6,616 nt of DNA from Pseudanabaenales cyanobacterium (lineage in GTDB: Bacteria > Cyanobacteriota > Cyanobacteriia > Phormidesmidales > Phormidesmidaceae): assembly GCA_022360135.1 (NCBI GenBank), contig JAKSDM010000017.1:1-6616 (forward strand), given 5' to 3'. Made by a program: the position numbers and the translations under genes. Positions 1 to 5,044 of this stretch are shown in pieces. Within the stretch, counting starts at the first letter, position 1; every line of letters starts with the position of its first letter. Below the pieces are notes generated by a model. The model worked only from the letters and a program-made list of their open reading frames with translations. It did not search any database and was not told the origin of the DNA.

Positions 1-33
1 AGAAGTCGGTGTTGCTAGGAGTTATGAATTTAG

Positions 34-434
34 TTAGCTTAGAGTTTTCTTTTTCTTGGTCTTCTTCTGTTTTGCTCGACGGGCTGCTGTATGGGCCTTC
101 TTTACCCATTCAGCTAACATCCCAACATCCTCAAACACAGCACTGGCAATTGGTAGTACGACATCTCGATAGATTTCCCATTACGGTTGTAGATAAACGG
201 TCCCGTCTCCGCTGCGATATAATCACCTCGATTGTCATCATCTACCTTGAAATAAAGTGCTTCATAGGCGATCAAGGCAAACATCACTCCTTCTAGATAC
301 AGCCCATATCCGCCAAACATCCCTTGCGCCGTCACTGGCGCCACACAATTCAGGCGACTCACCACCTGATCGCGAAATTGTTGTTTGTCTGACTTCGTCA
401 TTTTTTTAGCGCTGGGGAATTTATTCATCATCAT
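34..434 (-). pseudogene. TfoX/Sxy N-terminal domain protein, frameshifted
   Basis: The intact 5' part (434 down to about 144) encodes a typical TfoX N-terminal domain. It has the motif MFGGYGLYLEGVMFALIA at residues 39-56, then YFKVDDDNR (61-69) and an S-Y-Y-Q-L-P strand (92-97). In this frame the protein ends abruptly at 114 after 106 residues with an unrelated tail. Dropping to the neighbouring frame at 141 restores a family-like continuation, AVFEDVGMLAEWVKKAH, then a Lys/Arg-rich tail and a TAA at 34-36. The unbroken protein would be about 133 residues, consistent with single-domain TfoX_N proteins. A one-base loss in the codon after Leu-Pro (141-143) explains this most simply; a sequencing error is equally possible. 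The ATG at 434 is followed by two more ATGs, so the exact start is uncertain. TfoX relates to competence regulation in gammaproteobacteria, but the role of stand-alone N-terminal-domain proteins in cyanobacteria is not established. The family call is secure; whether the gene works is not. Confidence 0.8.
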
Positions 435-546
435 TCCATTGTTCTCACCATCGACAATTTGGCTAACCAGGGAGGGATTGGTGTAGGGTGAGGCAAATGA
501 AAACTGTTATAGATGACAAAGGTGGCAATCCCACATGTGATCACAA

Positions 547-574
547 TTGTCACATTGACTTTCATATCTATAAT
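547..574 (+). promoter_or_regulatory. Predicted sigma70-type promoter for the exported-protein gene
   Basis: TTGTCA (547-552) matches five of six bases of the -35 consensus. A perfect TATAAT (569-574) follows after 16 bases. Transcription would begin near 580-583 and leave a leader of about 70 bases before the ATG at 650. The site lies in the divergent region between the tfoX-like gene and the rightward block, so it is suitably placed to drive the secreted-protein gene and possibly the genes behind it. The prediction rests on consensus match only. Confidence 0.5.
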
Positions 575-649
575 ATCGAGCAGATATTTCGGTTTTAAAG
601 GGTTAGAGTCCATTAGATTTGCTTCAGCTTAGTAACTTGGAAAGTGATC

Positions 650-1309
650 ATGCATAAGCAACTTCTGCTCGGCTGTGTGCTTGGCTTGAGTGTTTTACAA
701 ACAGGTTACCTGGTGAGTTGGGCGGCTCCGGTCGCTCAATCATCAACCCACACCTTGCTTGAAGATAACCAGATTGAGGTTGCAGATAGATTACCGGCTG
801 CGATCGCCCAATCTCTCCTAGATGGAGCTCCAGCAATCACCGACTACGAAACCTATGTGGAACCCGGGGAGTTTTCGATTGACTACCCAGCAGGCTGGGT
901 GGTTGAACGAACTGACAACAACTCTGTGCAGATCACCAGCTATGTACCTGCATCAGAGCGTGATCCAACTCAAAGCGAGGATATTAAAACGGAAGTCTGG
1001 CTGATTCCAGAAGATCCTGCTGCTGTCGTCGATCGCGCCTTAAACGATATTGCAGAAGATGGCTCGGAAATGAGGAATTACAGCGCCCTTATGGTTGATA
1101 ACCAACCTGCCCTGATGCTCTGGCTCTCGAAGCGACCGCTCGATTTTCCCAATGCGATCCTCACCTATGTTGGCTACGGTAATCAGGAAACCGCTGTGAT
1201 TGTTAGCTCCTATACGGCCAGTAATCCTAACGCCGAGGCGGTTATTCAACGTATCCACGCCTCCTTTAATAGCCAGTGGCAAGAAGGAAGCGCCGGACCT
1301 GAGGAGTGA
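650..1309 (+). CDS. Secreted protein with PsbP/DUF1795-like domain, function unknown
   Basis: The 219-residue product starts with a short basic segment (MHKQ), a hydrophobic stretch (residues 5-22) and a plausible signal-peptidase site after S-W-A (residue 25). It is therefore probably exported to the periplasm or thylakoid lumen. The mature part has a polar linker to about residue 70. The beta-rich C-terminal domain begins with GEFSIDYPAGWVV (73-85), an opening common in PsbP-like, Mog1/PsbP-fold and DUF1795 proteins. It ends with a strand around TAVIVSSYTAS (181-191) and a helix PNAEAVIQRIHASF (193-206), also usual for that fold. ATG at 650 is preferred over an in-frame GTG at 644 because GGAAAG (639-644) sits at ribosome-binding distance from 650 but overlaps the GTG. 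An LLGC at residues 6-9 lies too near the N-terminus to be a credible lipobox. The fold assignment is by pattern, and no biochemical role can be read from it. The next gene starts 60 bases on without a visible terminator. Confidence 0.75.
   Translation: MHKQLLLGCVLGLSVLQTGYLVSWAAPVAQSSTHTLLEDNQIEVADRLPAAIAQSLLDGAPAITDYETYVEPGEFSIDYPAGWVVERTDNNSVQITSYVPASERDPTQSEDIKTEVWLIPEDPAAVVDRALNDIAEDGSEMRNYSALMVDNQPALMLWLSKRPLDFPNAILTYVGYGNQETAVIVSSYTASNPNAEAVIQRIHASFNSQWQEGSAGPEE
800..807. repeat. HIP1 octamer GCGATCGC
   Basis: A perfect copy of the highly iterated palindrome typical of many cyanobacterial chromosomes. It lies inside the exported-protein gene. Confidence 0.85.
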
Positions 1310-1369
1310 AGGAGGCAAAAATTTCCAGGTGAGCCGATCGAGACACGTCAGTCTGAGATAATTAACCCG

Positions 1370-2314
1370 ATGTCTGAGAAGCGTTCGATAGCTTGGAAGC
1401 AAGTAATTTCACGACTGAAGCCTTATTTGCGGTGGGTTATTCTGGGCGGCGTCTTATTTTTTCTGGCTGAGGCGCTCAAAGACAACTGGCGGGAAGTCAC
1501 AGCCATCCGCATTAATCGGGCTGGATTGGCTTGTTTGACGATCTCTCTAGGCGTTACCTTACTGGCCCACATATGGTCTGGCTGGGTTTGGAGTTGGATT
1601 GTGCGCGAATTTAACCAGCCTGCAGATGGGATTTGGGGAGTGCAGACATACCTGAAAACGAATATCGCCAAGTATCTCCCCGGCAATGTATGGCATTTCT
1701 ATGGCAGAGTTAGGGCGGTTCAAACCCTGGGAGCCTCCTCCGGGACAGCTATTCTGAGTGTTCTCATGGAACCCTTGCTGATGGCGGCTGCAGCGCTGAT
1801 TCTGGCGCTACTCAGTAGTCAGCAACGATGGGGCGTTCAAATCCTCTTTCTGGCGGCCATTCTGGCTAGCGTTCATCCCCAGATTCTGAATCCTCTCCTG
1901 AGTCGCCTCAGCCAGGCAAAAGCCAAAGTGCAGGGTCTAGCCGAGTCTGACTCCCCTCCTCGGATTAACCGCTATCCCTTCCGTCCCCTAGCTGGAGAGA
2001 TCGGGTTTGTTTGTCTCAGGGGCCTAGGGTTCGTACTCACAGTACTGGCGCTCAAAGTAATTTCCCCAATGCAAATTTTGCCTTTAATCAGTGCATTTAG
2101 TCTGGCTTGGCTATTAGGACTCGTCGTTCCCGGCGCACCTGGAGGAATAGGGGTGTTTGAGGCGACTGCGATCGCCTTGCTCAACAACCAGTTCTCTACC
2201 GGCGTCATCCTTAGCAGTGTGGCTTTCTATCGTCTAATTAGCACCCTAGCCGAAGCGGGGGGAGCAGGATTAGTTTGGCTAGATGAGCGTTGGAGCCAAA
2301 GGTTGTTAAGCTGA
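1370..2314 (+). CDS. UPF0104 / LPG_synthase_TM family polytopic membrane protein
   Basis: The 314-residue protein has roughly seven or eight hydrophobic segments, near residues 22-36, 51-76, 123-147, 152-170, 208-229, 235-253, 263-283 and 285-304. It carries the family hallmarks KTNIAKYLPGNVWHFYGR (96-113), GLVVPGAPGGIGVFEA (250-265) and FYRLISTLAEAGGA (286-299). These match the membrane region found in lysyl-phosphatidylglycerol synthases (the MprF flippase half) and in stand-alone UPF0104 proteins. There is no aminoacyl-transferase domain, so this is not an LPG synthase. Stand-alone members often sit beside polyprenyl-phosphate glycosyltransferases, as here, where a GT2 gene starts 95 bases downstream. 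A role in moving or handling a lipid-linked substrate at the cytoplasmic membrane is inference. The ATG at 1370 lacks a strong ribosome site. AAGGAGG at 1309-1315 is too far upstream to serve it. The frame is open back to the previous gene's stop at 1307 but holds no other ATG, GTG or TTG. Confidence 0.85.
   Translation: MSEKRSIAWKQVISRLKPYLRWVILGGVLFFLAEALKDNWREVTAIRINRAGLACLTISLGVTLLAHIWSGWVWSWIVREFNQPADGIWGVQTYLKTNIAKYLPGNVWHFYGRVRAVQTLGASSGTAILSVLMEPLLMAAAALILALLSSQQRWGVQILFLAAILASVHPQILNPLLSRLSQAKAKVQGLAESDSPPRINRYPFRPLAGEIGFVCLRGLGFVLTVLALKVISPMQILPLISAFSLAWLLGLVVPGAPGGIGVFEATAIALLNNQFSTGVILSSVAFYRLISTLAEAGGAGLVWLDERWSQRLLS
2168..2175. repeat. HIP1 octamer GCGATCGC
   Basis: Second perfect HIP1 copy. 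It lies in the UPF0104-family gene, just after the codons of the conserved PGAPGG-IGVFEA motif. Confidence 0.85.
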
Positions 2315-2346
2315 AAAGCAATTGTTTTTGTGTTGTCAGGGTACGT

Positions 2347-2369
2347 GAATTTGAATCGTCATTCAATTC
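2347..2369. repeat. Imperfect AT-rich inverted repeat
   Basis: TTGAAT and ATTCAA pair across the four-base loop CGTC. With one bulged base, the stem extends by three more pairs. It lies in the 95-base spacer between the membrane-protein and glycosyltransferase genes. There is no following T-run, so it is not a classical terminator. It could be a weak mRNA structure or chance. Confidence 0.3.
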
Positions 2370-2409
2370 AGTAGTCAACCATCTAGCCTGAAATAGCGTT
2401 AGCTAGCCT

Positions 2410-3420
2410 ATGAACCCCTCTATTATTGCTTCGGAAGACGGAACCACTCCCTCATCACTTGACGCCGACCTAGATCTTTCGGTAATAGCGCCCATATACA
2501 ACGAATCTGAGAGTATCCCCTCTCTACTTGAGGCGATCTTCAATGCCCTGCAAGACCTGCCGATTAGCTATGAGCTCATCTGCGTTGATGACGGTTCCAA
2601 TGATGGCTCTGGGGAACTGCTAAAACAGCAGGCAGGCGTCAGGAAGAACCTGATAGTGGTCTTACTGAGGCGAAACTATGGCCAAACGCCTGCCATGGCG
2701 GCTGGATTCAATTACGCTAGAGGCCGCACCATTATCACCCTGGACGGCGACCTGCAGAACGACCCAGCCGATATTCCCCACCTCATGGCTAAGCTAAACG
2801 AAGGCTACGACTTGGTCAGCGGTTGGCGCCAGCATAGACAAGATAACGTCATTACTCGTTTGCTGCCCTCTAAGATCGCCAACTGGCTGATTGGCCGGGT
2901 GACGGGGGTTAAAATCCATGACTACGGCTGCTCTCTGAAAGCTTACCGCGCAGAACTGGTGAGGGATATGAACCTGTATGGCGAGTTGCATCGGTTCCTA
3001 CCGGCTTTGGCTTTTATTGAAGGGGCCAGAATTACAGAGATGCCTGTCAACCATCATGCTCGACGCTACGGCAAGAGCAAATACGGGCTCTGTAGGACAC
3101 TCCGAGTCATGATGGACTTGTTTACCATCTACTTTATGAAGAAATTTTTAACCCGACCCATGCATGTGTTTGGCGCCTTCGGTATGGTATCAACCTTATC
3201 TGGCATTGGGCTGAGTATCTATCTGGGCTTGATCAAATTTGGCCTGGGGAAGGAAATTGGCAACCGACCTTTGCTATTTTTGGCCATTGTGCTCTTCCTA
3301 ACCGGCATTCAACTGTTCAGCTTTGGTTTATTGGCTGAACTTCTGATGCGGACCTATCACGAATCCCAGCGGCGTCCAATCTATCGCGTCAGAGAAGTTG
3401 TTGGCGGGGAAAATTTGTAA
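2410..3420 (+). CDS. Family 2 glycosyltransferase, DPM1/GtrB/ArnC-like (polyprenyl-phosphate sugar synthase)
   Basis: The 336-residue protein has a cytoplasmic GT-A domain followed by two membrane helices. Visible motifs are LSVIAPIYNESESIPSLLEAI-type opening residues (23-43), nucleotide-binding DDGSNDGS (60-67), metal-binding LDGDLQNDP (111-119, with D112/D114), GCSLKAYR (173-180) and the basic RRYGKSKYG loop (218-226). The hydrophobic helices are near 250-274 and 288-312. This architecture is that of enzymes that transfer a sugar from a nucleotide donor to undecaprenyl or dolichyl phosphate, giving a lipid-linked monosaccharide at the inner membrane face. The sugar cannot be read from the sequence. 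The start is the first in-frame ATG; the ribosome site is weak. Its position behind a UPF0104 gene and ahead of a sulfotransferase suggests cell-surface glycan or glycolipid synthesis. The family call is firm; the substrate and final product are unknown. Confidence 0.9.
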   Translation: MNPSIIASEDGTTPSSLDADLDLSVIAPIYNESESIPSLLEAIFNALQDLPISYELICVDDGSNDGSGELLKQQAGVRKNLIVVLLRRNYGQTPAMAAGFNYARGRTIITLDGDLQNDPADIPHLMAKLNEGYDLVSGWRQHRQDNVITRLLPSKIANWLIGRVTGVKIHDYGCSLKAYRAELVRDMNLYGELHRFLPALAFIEGARITEMPVNHHARRYGKSKYGLCRTLRVMMDLFTIYFMKKFLTRPMHVFGAFGMVSTLSGIGLSIYLGLIKFGLGKEIGNRPLLFLAIVLFLTGIQLFSFGLLAELLMRTYHESQRRPIYRVREVVGGENL

Positions 3421-3494
3421 ACTTAAGCACATGGCTATAGCAGACATTCTGCCAAGGCCGTTAATCAAGGGTTTGTAGAGTCGATGAATATTAA

Positions 3495-3758
3495 TCCGAG
3501 TATTATTCAACCAGCGCTGGAGGCGACCTTACTTGCTTTGGGCAAATTTCCCTCGGCAGGGGATATAGGGAGCCCATCGTAGGTAATGAGGCTGGCTACC
3601 TGCGGGCTAATTCTGAGCTCCAAGAAATCAGGTTCCACTTTGAGCCACTTGAGGTTCTCAATGGAGTTCCTCAACCCATTCGAAGCTGGCAATTCCCTTA
3701 TATTCTTGCGTTGATGGCGACAGCCATTTTCTTGAGATTCCGGTTGAAGATTGAGTAG
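3495..3758 (+). pseudogene. Possible 3' remnant of a membrane protein gene
   Basis: One plus-strand frame is open from just after a TAA at 3492-3494 to a TAG at 3756-3758 (87 codons), with no usable start codon near its head. The last 59 codons look protein-like: GNEAGYLRA, then QEIRFHFEPLEV, then a hydrophobic helix FPYILALMATAIFLRF, ending in a basic RLKIE tail. The aromatic and charged strand followed by a terminal helix broadly resembles the C-termini of large polytopic proteins of envelope glycan pathways, such as YfhO-like or GT-C enzymes. That likeness is an impression, not a match. The adjacent frame (3484-3582) also reads plausibly (NPSIIQPALEATLLALG), as expected if a frameshift occurred around 3560-3580. 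It could equally be chance coding potential. Confidence 0.3.
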
Positions 3759-3771
3759 CTGAAGATTGAGT
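3745..3771 (+). repeat. Short tandem duplication, 15-base period
   Basis: TGAAGATTGAGT occurs at 3745-3756 and again at 3760-3771. The 15-base period keeps the reading frame. The first copy overlaps the TAG that closes the putative gene remnant. It looks like a local slippage or duplication event. Confidence 0.6.
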
Positions 3772-3814
3772 TGTTTATGATACGTGTTGGTTCATTTGCA
3801 GCAGGATAAGTACT

Positions 3815-4930
3815 GTGGTTTCCCAAAAAAAATCAATTGATGTGCCACCGTTTACCTATTGGCTCAGTGGCATTGTCGAAAAGCATGCGAACACTTTGAT
3901 CCACCTGTCCAAAATTGAAACGAGCTATTATCAAGAAGCGCTTGAGCCCATTGAGATTGAGCAGCCCATCTTTATCTGTGGTTTAGCTCGGGCGGGCACA
4001 ACGATTTTGCTTGAGCTACTGAGCACCCATCCCGATGTCGCAACCCACCAGTATCGAGACTTTCCCATGCTGTATACGCCTATCTGGTGGAACTGGTTCT
4101 TAGATCGAATGCCAAAGCAGCCGCAAGCACCTGTTGAACGAGCCCACAAAGACGGCATTCTAGTCACTCCAGAAAGTCCAGAGGCCCTGGAGGAAGTCCT
4201 GTGGATGAAGTTCTTCCCTCATGCCCACAACCCAGAGGTGAGTAGTGTCCTGGATACTGAAGCTGAAAACCAACCTTTTGAACATTTCTATAAAGAGCAC
4301 ATTCGTAAAATCCTTCTGGTTCGTAGGGGACATCGGTATGTTTCTAAGGGAAACTACAATTTTGCTCGAATTCAGTATTTGCTCCGGCTATTCCCAGATG
4401 CTAGATTTCTGATTCTAGTCCGAGACCCGAAGACGCATATTGCCTCTTTGATGAAGCAACATCATCTACTCTGTCGTGAAGCGTCTCGAAACGAGAGAAT
4501 CTTAATCCATATGCGACGAGGTGGACACTTTGAGTTTGGCCTTGACCGACGTCCTATCAATCCCAATAACATCTCTCTAACCCATGAGATTCTTAATCTC
4601 TGGCTTCAAGGAGAAGAGGTGAAGGGGTGGGCTCGTTACTGGGCTGGGCTTTATGAATGGATGCTAGAAACAATCAATCGTAACGAACATCTAAGTCGGG
4701 CAAGTCTGATTGTGCATTATAAAGAGCTCTGTGACTATCCCCAAGAAACCTTGACGCAAGTTTCTCAACATTGTCGTCTCGTTTTTGAAAAACCCCACTT
4801 TGACGAACTGGTGGTGCGACTCAGGTATCCCTCCTACTATAGAGTTAACTTCTCTGATGATGAGCTAGCTATTATCCAGGAAGAGACCCAGGCTGTTTGT
4901 CAACGTCTTGGTATCAGAGCAAAGACATAA
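3815..4930 (+). CDS. Sulfotransferase family protein
   Basis: The 371-residue soluble protein has the two signatures of PAPS-dependent sulfotransferases. The 5'-phosphosulfate loop is IFICGLARAGTTILLELL (52-69, pattern GxxRxGTT). The 3'-phosphate-binding strand and helix is RFLILVRDPKTHIASLMKQ (197-215), with R203 and S211 in the usual positions. A C-terminal SLIVHYKELCDYPQETL block (297-313) fits the Sulfotransfer_3-type family. No signal peptide or membrane helix is visible, so it should act in the cytoplasm, moving sulfate from PAPS to an acceptor hydroxyl or amine. The acceptor is not determinable; a glycan or glycolipid is suggested only by the neighbouring glycosyltransferase. The start is GTG at 3815, preceded by AGGAT about ten bases upstream; the same frame has no ATG or TTG between an upstream TGA (3767) and this codon. 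The gene converges on psaB, with 114 bases between them. Confidence 0.85.
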   Translation: MVSQKKSIDVPPFTYWLSGIVEKHANTLIHLSKIETSYYQEALEPIEIEQPIFICGLARAGTTILLELLSTHPDVATHQYRDFPMLYTPIWWNWFLDRMPKQPQAPVERAHKDGILVTPESPEALEEVLWMKFFPHAHNPEVSSVLDTEAENQPFEHFYKEHIRKILLVRRGHRYVSKGNYNFARIQYLLRLFPDARFLILVRDPKTHIASLMKQHHLLCREASRNERILIHMRRGGHFEFGLDRRPINPNNISLTHEILNLWLQGEEVKGWARYWAGLYEWMLETINRNEHLSRASLIVHYKELCDYPQETLTQVSQHCRLVFEKPHFDELVVRLRYPSYYRVNFSDDELAIIQEETQAVCQRLGIRAKT

Positions 4931-4984
4931 TTGTCAATGCACTAGTTTGAAGTGCGGACTGTTTGCTATAGCAGCAGTTTAATT

Positions 4985-5018
4985 CAATTAAAAATCCCCT
5001 GAACAAACGTTCAGGGGA
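4985..5018 (-). terminator. Intrinsic terminator of psaB
   Basis: CCCCTGAAC (4996-5004) and GTTCAGGGG (5009-5017) form a perfect nine-pair stem around a four-base loop, with a further T-A pair at 4995/5018. Read on the minus strand, the stem is followed at once by TTTTTAATT (complement of 4986-4994). It begins about 27 bases after the psaB stop. On the plus strand the hairpin is not followed by a T-run, so it should act mainly for psaB. Confidence 0.9.
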
Positions 5019-5044
5019 CTTAATCAGGCTTCTAACCTAATACG

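Larger units (their letters stand above)
3421..3814. other. 394-base intergenic stretch between glycosyltransferase and sulfotransferase
   Basis: No intact gene is visible. It holds a startless plus-strand open frame (3495-3758), a short ATG frame (3484-3582, 32 residues, in a different frame), and a 15-base tandem duplication near 3745-3771. A weak promoter-like pair, TTGAGT (3751) and TATGAT (3776), has an over-long 19-base spacer. A small stem GCAGA/TCTGC (3440-3452) follows the glycosyltransferase stop but lacks a T-run. The sulfotransferase may therefore have its own weak promoter or be read from upstream. Confidence 0.6.

Noticed and set aside
650..700. LLGC near the N-terminus of the exported protein as a lipobox.
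   Set aside because: The cysteine is residue 9, leaving no room for a normal signal-peptide hydrophobic core before it; a type I site after residue 25 fits better.
2315..2340. AAAAGCAATTGTTTTT just after the UPF0104 gene as a possible terminator.
   Set aside because: It is a weak AT-rich near-palindrome without a GC stem, so termination is not convincing.
3507..3692. A 61-codon minus-strand frame in the glycosyltransferase-sulfotransferase gap.
   Set aside because: It opposes the gene direction, shows no motif, and overlaps the more protein-like plus-strand frame.
3434..4974. The 10-mer GCTATAGCAG occurs in both intergenic stretches (3434-3443 and 4965-4974), the second within a perfect palindrome TGCTATAGCA.
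   Set aside because: Shared 10-mers are expected by chance in 6.6 kb, and the flanks do not match, so I do not call a dispersed repeat.
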